DNA of 64,000 nt, taken from assembly GCA_009695065.1 (NCBI GenBank), contig SIBR01000006.1, positions 1-64,000 of the forward strand, given 5' to 3'. A program made the position numbers and the translations under genes. The notes beneath the pieces were generated by a model. It did no database searches. It saw only the letters and a list, made by a program, of their open reading frames with translations, and was not told where the DNA came from. Of this stretch, positions 36,262 to 45,570 are shown in pieces. Source of the stretch: Opitutus sp. (GTDB lineage Bacteria; Verrucomicrobiota; Verrucomicrobiae; Opitutales; Opitutaceae). How positions within the stretch are numbered: position 1 is the first letter of the stretch; every line of letters starts with the position of its first letter.

Positions 36262-37428
36262 TCAGGCGCGAAACTTTTCCTCGCCGTCGATCCACACGCC
36301 CCGCACGCGGAACTTATCGTCGAACCAGACGAGATCCGCGCGTTTGCCCGCCGCCAGCGAGCCGAACTCTTTTTCGCGGCCCAGTTGTTTGGCCGGATTC
36401 AGCGTGGCCATGCGCACGGCATCGACCAGCGGCTCACCGGCCAGCTGGTGCACGCGTTGCACGCCTTCGATCATCGTCAGCGTGCTCCCGGCGAGGCCCG
36501 TGCCGTCGTCCATTTCCGCCACCTGCCCCGTGGTCCGCGCCGAGACGCCGAGCAGGGTGAAGCGCGTGCCGGGCGGCAAACCGGCGCCGAGCGTGGCATC
36601 GGTGATGATGACGACGCCATCGCGCCCCTTCGCGTTGAGCAGCATCCGCATCAGGATCGGCGGCACATGCACGCTGTCCGCGATGAGCTCGGCCATGATT
36701 TCATCCTGGGCCATGGCAAACTCGATCATGCCCGCCAGGCGGTACGGCCCGACCTTCACGATCGTGCTCATCGCGTTGAACGTGTGCGTGGACTGATTCA
36801 GCCCGGCCTTCAGCGCGGGGATCAGGTGCTTGTCCGAGGCATCGGTGTGACCGCCGCTGGCGATCGTGCCGTTCTTTCGCAGCGCCTTGATCAAGGCGAT
36901 CGACCCCGGGTTCTCCGGGGCAAAAGTCATCTGCGTGACGAGCTTCCCGAAGCGCAGGTATTTCCTCCACTCCTGCGGCGTCGGGTTGCGGATGTATTTT
37001 GGGTCCTGCGCGCCAGCCTTGCCGATCGCAATAAACGGCCCCTCGACGTGCACGCCGACAATCCGCGCACCGGTGCCGATCGACCGGTTGTGAAACGGCT
37101 GCACCGTCTTCAGCACGCGGAGAATATCCGACTCGGGCGCCGTCAGAGTCGTCAGGGTCAGCGAGGTCGTGCCGCCGCGCAGATGAAATTCCGTGATCGT
37201 GCGAAACGCCTGCTCGGTGGCATCCATCGTATCGGCGCCCATCGCGCCGTGAATGTGCAGATCGATGAAACCGGGGGCGAGAAAGCCGCCCTTCAAGTCG
37301 ATCGCGCTGCCGGCGGATTTCTTCTTCGCCGCACCGGCGGAGATTCCGGCGATGCGGCCGTTGCGGACCGTCAGGGAACCGCGGCGGATTTCGTCAGGCA
37401 GAATAAGGCGGGCGTTGGTAAAGTGCAT
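36262..37428 (-). CDS. nagA: N-acetylglucosamine-6-phosphate deacetylase
   Basis: NagA converts GlcNAc-6-phosphate to glucosamine-6-phosphate in amino-sugar and cell-wall recycling. The 388-residue amidohydrolase shows DLHIHGAMG (HxH metal ligands), HVEGPFI with the metal Glu, ASGGHTDAS and HTFNAMS with histidines, and IITDATLGAGLPPG with the catalytic Asp. The start ATG 37428 gives MHFTNARLILPDE, which aligns to other NagA starts; an ATG four codons upstream is possible. No nagB or PTS gene is next to it. It follows the CBM9/PKD gene on the same strand. Confidence 0.93.
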   Translation of the reverse strand: MHFTNARLILPDEIRRGSLTVRNGRIAGISAGAAKKKSAGSAIDLKGGFLAPGFIDLHIHGAMGADTMDATEQAFRTITEFHLRGGTTSLTLTTLTAPESDILRVLKTVQPFHNRSIGTGARIVGVHVEGPFIAIGKAGAQDPKYIRNPTPQEWRKYLRFGKLVTQMTFAPENPGSIALIKALRKNGTIASGGHTDASDKHLIPALKAGLNQSTHTFNAMSTIVKVGPYRLAGMIEFAMAQDEIMAELIADSVHVPPILMRMLLNAKGRDGVVIITDATLGAGLPPGTRFTLLGVSARTTGQVAEMDDGTGLAGSTLTMIEGVQRVHQLAGEPLVDAVRMATLNPAKQLGREKEFGSLAAGKRADLVWFDDKFRVRGVWIDGEEKFRA

Positions 37429-37532
37429 GGGGAAAAGCATGCAAGGGCCGGGAGCCGGCTGGCAAGATGACAGGTGCGTTCAGATGAAATCCCGGGCCCG
37501 GCGATACCGGCGGCAGCCCGGGGGTTCGCGGT

Positions 37533-38654
37533 CTACTTCAACGCGACATCGCGCACCTTGGTCCACCGGGACTTTCCGCCCGGGCCCTCGACCTGCAAAT
37601 TCACGATGTATTCCCCGCCTTTTTCGTAGCGGTGCGAGGGGTGTTGCTCGCGCGATTCCGTACCGTCGCCAAATTCCCAACGCCAAGACGTAACCTTCCC
37701 GGCGGATTCATCGTGGAACGCCACCAGCCGGCTGTCCATGTCGAGGACTTTGAACGACCAGTGGGCCTCGATCGCCTTCCGAAAGGCTGGCTCAAGCGGC
37801 ATCAAGCGAAATGCCACAAGATCGTCGGCGTTGCCGTACATCTCGGTCTTGTGGGAAAGATTCCAGAATCCCCGGTAGTCCGGGTTGGCGGGATCGTCGT
37901 AATCCAGCACCGCCCACGACAGGCCGATCAGCTTGTTCTCGGTCAGCTTCGAAACCACGGCCCGCTCCGGGCCTTCGGCCGGCGCATAGTCGAACGGTGT
38001 GATCCAGAATTCGAGGATGAGTTTCCCCGCTTCGCCGTGCTTGAAATTGTAGTTATAGGCGGCGTTCGCCCACGGCAGCTCCTTGATCCACGGCTGGGCG
38101 CCCCACACGAAGGCCCAGTCGCGCTCCGGCGCCGGGGTGAATATATGGTAGTTCTGGGCGTGGACGCCCTGAAACTGAAAGAAGGCATCGCTGCCGATCA
38201 GCTTGGCATTCGGGTGCATCTCGCGCGAGAGCGACCCACCCGACAAATCGCCATCCACGACGACCTCGAAGATGTCGTTGTGCCGCGTGTGGGTATCGAA
38301 ATCCCAATAGTTATCGTAGGCCTCGTAGAGAAAATACAACCGCCCGAGACCCTTCACCCAGGCGACCTTCACCTTCACATCGAGGTTCTTCTTGTCGTAA
38401 TTGAAGCCGAGTCCTTTGACCGTCTCCTTCAGCTGATCCATCCCGATCGCGTAGCTTTCCGGCACGATCGACCAGTCGGACGCATCGCCATCGATGCGCG
38501 GGATCTTGTCGGCGGGGAACTGGAAGATCTTGTATTCGACCCCGGGGCGCTCGAGTGCGAAAGCAGCAGCGCTGCCGGCCAAAAGCAGAAGAACAACGAA
38601 AAGGCGTCCGGCCGCGGTGGCACCAAGTTGGCTGCGAGTGGTAGCGAGGATCAC
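37533..38654 (-). CDS. Exported CBM9-like and PKD-domain protein
   Basis: The 373-residue product has a signal peptide (LFVVLLLLAGSAAAFA). Residues about 45-275 look like a CBM9-type carbohydrate-binding domain: IDGDASDW, YEAYDNYWDFDTHTRHNDIFEVVVDGD, FWITPFDYAP. The C-terminal 80 residues form a PKD domain with the hallmark WRWEFGDGTESREQHPSHRYEKGGEYIVNLQV. It probably binds polysaccharide at the cell surface or in the periplasm; no catalytic residues are seen. It lies upstream of nagA (104 bp) on the same strand. Confidence 0.82.
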   Translation of the reverse strand: MILATTRSQLGATAAGRLFVVLLLLAGSAAAFALERPGVEYKIFQFPADKIPRIDGDASDWSIVPESYAIGMDQLKETVKGLGFNYDKKNLDVKVKVAWVKGLGRLYFLYEAYDNYWDFDTHTRHNDIFEVVVDGDLSGGSLSREMHPNAKLIGSDAFFQFQGVHAQNYHIFTPAPERDWAFVWGAQPWIKELPWANAAYNYNFKHGEAGKLILEFWITPFDYAPAEGPERAVVSKLTENKLIGLSWAVLDYDDPANPDYRGFWNLSHKTEMYGNADDLVAFRLMPLEPAFRKAIEAHWSFKVLDMDSRLVAFHDESAGKVTSWRWEFGDGTESREQHPSHRYEKGGEYIVNLQVEGPGGKSRWTKVRDVALK

Positions 38655-38761
38655 AGGTTCAAACGGGGTTGGGTCCCCGTTGTGAACGCAATCCGTCGTT
38701 CGTCAATGCCACGCCTGCCAGAAGGCGGGCTCAACCCTGTCCGCCAAGGCACCCTGCACAC

Positions 38762-40717
38762 CTACCCACCCGCCGGCACCATCACGCTCGTCACATCGAC
38801 GCCGCTGCGCTCAAGCCGGCCGCCACCCAACGCCTGCGCGGGCTGCAGATTGCCATGCGAATCCGTGCCCGCCGCCAGCTGGATCCGCGTCATGCCGTCG
38901 ACCTGCACGGCGGCGCCATTCGGCTCTTGCAGGCTTCCCCCGGTGATCCGCACGTCGCCCGCCGATCCAGTCACAATGACCGGCACCGCGGCGCCCGAAG
39001 CGGCGACGTTGCCGATGAACAAAGGACCCGAGATTGCCACGCGCGGCGCATACACGCCGACCAAGCCCGAGTTGCCGGTGTATCTCGCGTTTGCCGTCCG
39101 CACGCCGCCAAACGATCCACTGGGCGACGAAATCGCGAGGAGAGCGATATCCGCCATGCCGTCATAGGTCACCTCATTGCTGAACAGCGCCTGATTGACC
39201 GCAGTCGCCCGGCCGACGCTAAAAACCGAAAGATTGGTGGTGGCGTCCGCGCCACCGACAACGATCGACGCGTGGCCCTTCATGTAGGTGACGGACTGAT
39301 TATATTTCACCGGCGTCGCGGGGCCGCTCGGGTTTTCGAGCGTGACGGTGAGAGCCCCGGCGCCGCTAAACTCGACCTGCACGATATCGTCGTTCGCATC
39401 GATGTAGGACATGCGCACGATCTGCCCCGGATCCGCCGTGATCGTCGCCGCCGCACCCTCCAGCAGCACCTGATCGTACACGTTGCCGTTTTGATGGACG
39501 ATGTTCGGCCCGACCTCGGAAGCCGCACCGATGACCTTGCTCGCGCTCGCCAGGGCAACGACGGCCGGCTCACTGCGGCGGGTGGCACTGCCCTCGCTCG
39601 CGCGCACGAAATAGACACCGGCATTGGCCGGTTGCACGTTGGTCAGCGTGAGAGAGGCACCGGTGGCGCCCGCCAGATCGACTCCGTTGCGTTGCCACTG
39701 GAAACTCGTGGCGCCAATTACCGCCGCCGTCAGCGTGATGCTGTCGCCGGCGTTGACGGTCTGCGAACCCGGCTGCGTGGAAAAAACCGGGCCCGGGACC
39801 ACGCTCACCGCGAACGCGGTCTCCGCGAAACTCCCATTGGTGTCGGTGGCGCGCACTGTGATCGCGGCGTTACCGCCGGACACGGGCGTGAGCAAAAGCG
39901 TCGAACCCGAGAGCGAAGCCGAGACGGCGGCGGAGTTGGAATTGGAAACCGCGAAACTGACGACCGCCGCTTCCTCGCCGGTCGGAAAAACCGATAACGG
40001 CGTGATCGAGTTGACGATGATCAGGTTCGCCCGCTGCACCGTCGTCTGACCCGACTGAACGTTGCGCAACGGGATGGTCGAGAATGCGCCGCCCAAGGTG
40101 TATTTGGTCAGGGCCGAAATAGCATCGACCACCGACATGCCGGTGCTAATCATCCGTCCGAAGACGGCGTAGCCACCCCCATTGTTCGCACCCAGAACGG
40201 ACGAATTATCGCCGACATTGAAAAACCATTCGCTCGTCGCGCTGTTCGCCGCAACGGTCCGCGCCATGGCCAGCGTGCCACGAACATTGGGCAATTTGTA
40301 TTCGAGCGCGATGGGCGCTTGGTTGGCGATCGCCGTGAGCGCGGGATCGTAGCCGCCCCCTTGAACGATCCAATTCGCACTGTTGATGGTGTCTAAAGGA
40401 GTCGCCCGATGAAAGATCGTGTTAGAGTAGGACCCGGCGCCGACATAGGAGAGGAAGTTAGCCACGCTCAACGGGGCATCACCCGCCAGCAGCTCGACGT
40501 TGAATTTCCCAAGCACGGTGTCGAATTGCGCGATCTGGCCGCTGACGCCCGGCACGGAAAACACGTTCCGCAGATCGAACGAGAGCGAGACGCCCACGGC
40601 GGTCGCCTGCGCCGGCACGGACCGGGTCAGCGTCGGCACGGTCGTCTGGCCGCGCAGCGCAACCCCGGCGCAGACCGCCACCGATAAAAGGGGAATTAAA
40701 CGGGAGATGAAATGCAT
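38762..40717 (-). CDS. Exported cyclophilin fused to Ig domains and a shared C-terminal module
   Basis: The 651-residue product begins at ATG 40717 with a signal peptide (LIPLLSVAVCAGVALRGQ). A cyclophilin-type prolyl isomerase domain follows (about 45-225), with FHRATPLDTINSANWIVQGGG and EWFFNVGDNSSVLGANNGGGYAVFGRM. A cadherin-like repeat, an Ig domain (FQWQRNGVDLAGATGASLTLTN) and a C-terminal module of about 240 residues complete it. The module is shared with the next two genes. Key catalytic Arg and Gln of cyclophilin are kept, so it may be active. It is an extracellular or periplasmic protein, perhaps helping fold its sister proteins; that link is inference. Confidence 0.85.
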   Translation of the reverse strand: MHFISRLIPLLSVAVCAGVALRGQTTVPTLTRSVPAQATAVGVSLSFDLRNVFSVPGVSGQIAQFDTVLGKFNVELLAGDAPLSVANFLSYVGAGSYSNTIFHRATPLDTINSANWIVQGGGYDPALTAIANQAPIALEYKLPNVRGTLAMARTVAANSATSEWFFNVGDNSSVLGANNGGGYAVFGRMISTGMSVVDAISALTKYTLGGAFSTIPLRNVQSGQTTVQRANLIIVNSITPLSVFPTGEEAAVVSFAVSNSNSAAVSASLSGSTLLLTPVSGGNAAITVRATDTNGSFAETAFAVSVVPGPVFSTQPGSQTVNAGDSITLTAAVIGATSFQWQRNGVDLAGATGASLTLTNVQPANAGVYFVRASEGSATRRSEPAVVALASASKVIGAASEVGPNIVHQNGNVYDQVLLEGAAATITADPGQIVRMSYIDANDDIVQVEFSGAGALTVTLENPSGPATPVKYNQSVTYMKGHASIVVGGADATTNLSVFSVGRATAVNQALFSNEVTYDGMADIALLAISSPSGSFGGVRTANARYTGNSGLVGVYAPRVAISGPLFIGNVAASGAAVPVIVTGSAGDVRITGGSLQEPNGAAVQVDGMTRIQLAAGTDSHGNLQPAQALGGGRLERSGVDVTSVMVPAGG

Positions 40718-40811
40718 GAGCTGGGCAGGGCTGGACGCCCGGCTGAACCTCAAGGTTCCAGCGAATATGGCCCGCCACTTCAAGTTTTGCGTATTCCGAA
40801 CATCGGACTTG

Positions 40812-40857
40812 GCTGGGGCCCGCCAGCCGCTGGGGCCCGCCAGCCGCTGGGGCCCGG
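40812..40857. repeat. 17-bp tandem repeat, 2.7 copies
   Basis: GCTGGGGCCCGCCAGCC occurs at 40812-40828 and 40829-40845, then partly at 40846-40857. The unit is itself partly self-complementary (GGCTGG/CCAGCC). It lies just upstream of the cyclophilin-fusion gene, in its leader or promoter region. Confidence 0.85.
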
Positions 40858-40896
40858 CGCTGGCCGCCTTCGGACAAGCCAAGCGAAAAAAGCACC

Positions 40897-41346
40897 TCAG
40901 AATCGCAGCGTCATTTGCTCCCCAGCATATGGCCGTTCGGGCGGCCCGGGACGTCACGCTGCTGAAGATTATACTGCAATTTGAGCCGGGTATGGGCGGT
41001 GAAACGGTAGCCGGCGCCGAGATCGAGGCGGGTAGCAGGCAAACCCCAGCGCACGCTGGCCCCACGGTCGGAAATAGCGCCGAAAAGCTGCTCGTTCCAG
41101 CGCAGCGCCCCAAAAAACTGGGGCGTAAATTTATATTTTGCCTCGACGTAGTAGGCGAGCGTGTCGGCGTGCCCGACCGTTGGAATTTCGAACCGCGCGC
41201 CAAACACCTCGCCCCACACCTGCAGATGATGCCAGGCGAAGCCGACGTCCTGGCCGATCACCAACTGCCGGTAGTCGCCGCGGCCGTGAGGCGACACCTG
41301 CACGGTCCGGCACCCCTGGCAGGAGATAGGCACCGGCACTGATGTG
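40897..41346 (-). pseudogene. C-terminal fragment of an outer-membrane beta-barrel protein, frameshifted
   Basis: The frame ending at 40911 encodes barrel strands: FAWHHLQVWGEVFGARFEI, ADTLAYYVEAKYKFTPQFFGALRWNEQLFG, LDLGAGYRFTAHTRLKLQYNLQ. It stops in NGHMLGSK, but a shift of one base there gives YAGEQMTLRF and a stop at 40897. That ending has the terminal Phe required for outer-membrane insertion. Upstream of about 41310 the reading moves to another frame (GYYLQTGMRVLVIEDKVQLAGHISAGAYLLP), and no signal peptide is found. The gene therefore has at least two indels and has lost its N-terminal part. The upstream limit is uncertain. Confidence 0.6.
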
Positions 41347-41541
41347 ACCGGCCAGCTGCACTTTGTCTTCGATCACAAGGACGCGCATGCCAGTTTGGAG
41401 GTAATATCCACGGTCCGTCTCACGCGCCTGCGTTGTGCGGCGAAACGACTCCCTTCGCACGCACATTTTGACAGGCGGGTCCGGCCATTTTCCGGGAGTT
41501 CGACCGCGGCTGGCAAGTGCCACCGCCCAGCCCGGGCCGGG

Positions 41542-43101
41542 TCACGGGGCCGGGTTAACGACAATCCGGGCCGTCACGTTGGCGCCGTCCTGCTCCAACC
41601 GGGCCTGGTTCGCCTGCGCGGAAAAAAGAGTGCCGTGCGAACTGGCCCCGGCGGTGAACTGCAGCGCCGCAATTCCGCTCACCTGCACCGCGCGCCCATT
41701 GGTTTGGAACAGATTGCCGCCGGTGATGCGCACATCGCCGCCGGATCCGATCTTGAGCACCGGAGTCGCATCAGCCGATGCGTCGATATTATGGACGAAA
41801 ACGGGACCGGTGAACTGCACGTTGGGGGCATAGACCCCGGTCATTCCCCTGGTGCCGAAGAAGCCGGTATTGGCCGCCCGCAGCCCGCCGAATTTTCCAT
41901 TCGTTGTGGAGATGGCAATGAAGGCGATGTCGGCGAATCCGTCGTAGGTAACTTCCGGGCGGAAGAGCGCCTGGTTGACCGCGTTGGCGCGGCCCACGCT
42001 GAAAACAGACAGGTTGGTCGTCTCGTTGGCCCCGGCGAGAACGATGCCGGCATGACCCTTCATGTAGGCCGCACCTTGAAGGTAATTCAGGGGTGCCGCG
42101 GGACCCGTGACGCCGTCGAGCACCAACGAGAGTGTACCGGCGCCCGAGAATTCGACCTGCACGATGTCATCGTTGAGATCGATAAACGACATGCGAAGAA
42201 TCTGCCCGGGATCCGCCGTCACCGACGCCGCGGCCCCTCCGAGCAGGATTTGATCGTAGGTAAAACCGGTCCCTGCGTGATAAATATCGGGAAACTCCTG
42301 GCCCGTTCCCACCAGTTTGTTGAGCGATTGCACCCCGACGATGGCGGTCTGCGTGGCGACCGACCCGGAGGCATTCGCAAGGGTCGCAGCATAGAGTCCC
42401 GTATCGGCGGGCATGAAGTTGGCGAGCGTCAGCGTCGCCGCCGTGGCGGTGGCGAGATCGACGCCGTTCCGTTGCCACTGAACCGAGGGGGTCGGCGTGC
42501 CGCTGGCGACTACCTGCAGCGTGACGTTGGTGCCCGCATTGGCGGTCTGACCCGAGGGCTGCGTCGTAATCGCCGGAGGCGCCGGCGTGCCTCCGGTGAT
42601 ATTAAAAATCACCGTGAGCGGCCCAAATGCATCGCCGGTGGCGTTGCGATTCTCATACGCGCGAATGGAGACTAAATAGCTGCCGGCCACCGTCGGCGTG
42701 CCGCTGATGGTACCGGTGGTGGCATTGACGATCCCGCTGGTGCCAGCGATGAGCGCAAGGCCGGGCGGAAGCGTGCCGGTAACGCGATAGGAACCCGCCG
42801 GCGTCTGCGCGCCAGTCACGGAAAAACCGAACGCAAGTGCCGTACCGACCGTGCCGCTGATGGGACTGGATGGACTCGAGACGAAACGCGTCGCCCCCGC
42901 CAGACTGTGCAACGTGCCCAGTGATCCCACGGCCATGAGCGCCGAGCGCAGCACCGCACCGGCGGGTGACGTGACAACCAGATCTTCGGCGGTCGCCATC
43001 ACGCGCAAAGCCGGAAGGCGCTGCAACATAACCATAAGCGCCGCTCCGGGCAGATTGAGCCAGTGGCAACGGCGAAAAAAGAAGTTGGCCGGTAAAGTCA
43101 T
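41542..43101 (-). CDS. Exported Ig-domain protein with shared N- and C-terminal modules
   Basis: The 519-residue product opens with an N-terminal module (1-75: FFFRRCHWLNLPGAAL, LQRLPALRV, SPAGAVLRSA, GTLHSLAGAT) that contains a hydrophobic export segment. A Put_Ig/cadherin-like domain follows (SYRVTGTLPPGLALIAGTSG, GTISGTPTVAGSY), then an Ig domain (VQWQRNGVDLATATAATLTL) and the C-terminal module (about 280-519: YDQILLGGAAASVTADPGQ, DDIVQVEFSGAGTL, SVFSVGRANAVNQALF, GGDVRITGGNL). No enzyme motif is visible. It is likely a surface or matrix protein. It is the only intact two-module member of the local family. Confidence 0.82.
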   Translation of the reverse strand: MTLPANFFFRRCHWLNLPGAALMVMLQRLPALRVMATAEDLVVTSPAGAVLRSALMAVGSLGTLHSLAGATRFVSSPSSPISGTVGTALAFGFSVTGAQTPAGSYRVTGTLPPGLALIAGTSGIVNATTGTISGTPTVAGSYLVSIRAYENRNATGDAFGPLTVIFNITGGTPAPPAITTQPSGQTANAGTNVTLQVVASGTPTPSVQWQRNGVDLATATAATLTLANFMPADTGLYAATLANASGSVATQTAIVGVQSLNKLVGTGQEFPDIYHAGTGFTYDQILLGGAAASVTADPGQILRMSFIDLNDDIVQVEFSGAGTLSLVLDGVTGPAAPLNYLQGAAYMKGHAGIVLAGANETTNLSVFSVGRANAVNQALFRPEVTYDGFADIAFIAISTTNGKFGGLRAANTGFFGTRGMTGVYAPNVQFTGPVFVHNIDASADATPVLKIGSGGDVRITGGNLFQTNGRAVQVSGIAALQFTAGASSHGTLFSAQANQARLEQDGANVTARIVVNPAP

Positions 43102-43248
43102 AGGTTGGAGGACGACGCCGGATCGGGGACGGTGACAAGCTTATCGCCGCACTTCGCCATAGTCGCCTAGAAAAGACTTGGCCGTGCACGTAAAAGTTCC
43201 GTGAGTAAAACGCGCCCTGCTGAGCCCACGCTTCAAATGACCGAACGC

Positions 43249-45360
43249 TCAGGGTCCTGGCTTGACCACGATCTGAGCCGTCACGTCGGCACCGTTTTGC
43301 TGCAGCACCGCCTGGTTGGTTTTGGCGCCCAGCAGGTTGCCGTGGGAATCGCTACCGGCCGTAAATTTCAACTGCGTGATCCCGCTCACCTGCACGGGCT
43401 GGCCGTCATTCTGCAAAAGATCGCCCCCCGTGATTCGAGCGTCGCCGACGGAACCCAGCAGGATCACGGGATTCGCGGCATCCGAAGCGTTGATGTCTCC
43501 GATGAATATCGGGCCCGTAAACTGCACGCCGGGCGCGTAGACGCCGGTCAGGCTCTTGGTGGCGTAGAAGCTGCCATCGGCGGCGCGGAGACCGCCAAAT
43601 TTTCCGTTCACGCTTGAGATGGCAATGAACGCCAGGTCCGCAAACCCATCGTAGGTCGCGTTGCTTTTGAAAAGCGCCTGATTCACCGCGGTCGCCCGGC
43701 CCACGCTAAACACCGAGACGTTGGTCGTTTCGTCTGCACCGGTGATCACGATCCCCGCGTGGCCTTTCATGTAGGTGATCGTTTGATTGTAGTTCACCGG
43801 CAGGGCGGGACCGACGGTATTGTCCAGCACCAGCGAGAGCGTGCCCGACCCGGCAAACTCGACCTGCACGATGTCGTCGGTGAGGTCCGTGAAGGAGATG
43901 CGAGTCACCTGGCCGGGATCGGCCGTCATGGTCGCCGCCGCCCCCGCAAGCAGCACCTGATCATAAACGTTGCCGGTGGCATGGAGAATATCGGCGGCAA
44001 ATTAGTATCCCGCGCCCAGCACCTTGCGGGTCGTCGCCACTCCCACGATCGCTGTGGCGCTCGTCACCGTCGAGCCGCGGGTCACAACCACGCTGTAGAT
44101 CCCCGCGTTGGCGGGTTCGAAGTCGGACACGGTTATCGCAGCAGCCGTCGCACCCGGCAGCCCGTTGCCGTTGAGTTTCCACTGGTAACTCGGGGTCGAG
44201 CTGGCATTCGCCACCGGCTCTGAAAGTGTCGCAACGGCACCCGCCGCAACGGACTGCGAAACCGGCCCCGTCACGGCGGGGTTGACCGTCAGCGTCGCAG
44301 ACCCACTCGTGACTGTCCCCAGCGAATTAGCCGCGATGACCGAGTAGGTGCCGGCATCGATCGCTTGGACATTGGTGAGGGTGAGAGTGGCACCCATGGC
44401 GGCATCGATCCCCGAACCGTCTTTGAGCCATTGGAACTCAGGCGCGGGCGTCCCGGTGACGACCACGGTAAATACCGCAACCCCGCCGGCGGTGACGGAC
44501 TGAGCAACCGGAGACGAAACAAATACGGGAGCGGCAGGCATGGGGTTGACCACCAGCGTCGCCGCGGAACTCGTGAGCGAGCCAAGGGAATTCGTCAGCG
44601 TCACCGCGTAATGACCCGCGTCGGAAGCGCTCACATTTTCCAGGGTCAGCGACGAGGTCGTGGCGCCGGCAATAATCGAACCCTCTTTCAGCTATTGAAA
44701 GACCGGCGCCGGGGCGCCCGAGAATAAAACCGAAAAGGTCGCGCTAAGCCCGATCAACACCGTCGCGTTCGAGGGGGACTGGATAATCGCCGGCGGGGCG
44801 TTGACCGCAGCCGCCACGATGATCGTCGCGGTGGCCGTGGTAACCGGTGGGGTGAGGTTGGCGTACTGATAACCACTGATCGAGACGCTGTAAGTTCCGG
44901 GCGCCGCTGGCGTGCCCGACAATATCAGCCGGCCGTTCGGCGTGTTCACCGTGCACCGACCGCCCTGAAACGTCCCACCCTCAACCGCGACCCCCGGAGG
45001 GAGCGTATTGGAGACGCTCCACGATTCGGCGAGGATGACGACGCCCGAGCTGTAAAAGAGTATCTGTTCCGCAAAGGCACTGCCGACCGTCGCTCTCGCC
45101 GGCTGGTTTACGCTTGAGACCAATTGCGTGACCACCGGTCCGCCGGCCGACGTCGCTCCCGCCAGGGAGTGCAATCCACCGAGCGAGGCGACGGTGGCGA
45201 ATGCCGAACGGAGCACCGCGCCCGCGGGTAAACTGGCAACCCGTTCCTCCGCCATCGCAATCACGGGCAAAGCGGGCGCCCGCTGAAGCAAAGCGACAAG
45301 CAACGCCCCGGGTAGATTGAGCCATTGGAGGTGGCCACGGAACACGCCGGATAGCTTCAT
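43249..45360 (-). pseudogene. Large Ig-domain protein gene interrupted by two in-frame stop codons
   Basis: One reading frame of 704 codons runs from ATG 45360 to the stop at 43249, with TAG at 44694-44692 and TAA at 44004-44002. Without those stops it encodes the N-terminal module (FRGHLQWLNLPGALLVALLQ), a Put_Ig domain, three Ig domains and the shared C-terminal module (YDQVLLAGAAATMTADPGQ). The TAG stands where the sister Ig repeat has Trp (FQWLKDGS, here FQ-stop-LKEGS). The TAA aligns with a conserved Glu of the two sister proteins. Each is one base from the expected codon (TGG, GAA). No frameshift occurs over 2.1 kb. It is probably a recent pseudogene; readthrough or sequencing error are alternatives. 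Confidence 0.85.
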
Positions 45361-45570
45361 AAAATGGAACCAAAAGAAGAATGAACGGGATACGACTGTC
45401 CCACCCCCCGGGGGTTTCATCGAAATCGCGATATTAGCGATTTTGCGGGTAGAGCCAGATCATGCGCAGCCAAACCACCCTGCCCTCGTCGTCCAAAGCT
45501 CCCCGCGTCAACTTGCCGTGGAATGGTTCGAGCACGGGCATGGCCGCGCCCATCCAAGCGCCACGTGAAA
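45361..45570. other. Intergenic region between the Ig pseudogene and the DUF4266 gene
   Basis: No gene is supported. An open minus frame reading LEPFHGKLTRGALDDEGRVV has some protein-like composition but has no start or family match. There is no terminator hairpin with a U tract. Confidence 0.35.

Noticed and set aside
43249..45360. Recoding of TAG/TAA as sense codons
   Set aside because: TAG and TAA serve as normal stops in intact genes of this window (ruvB, thioesterase, FMN oxidase, MFS genes), and no special tRNA is seen.
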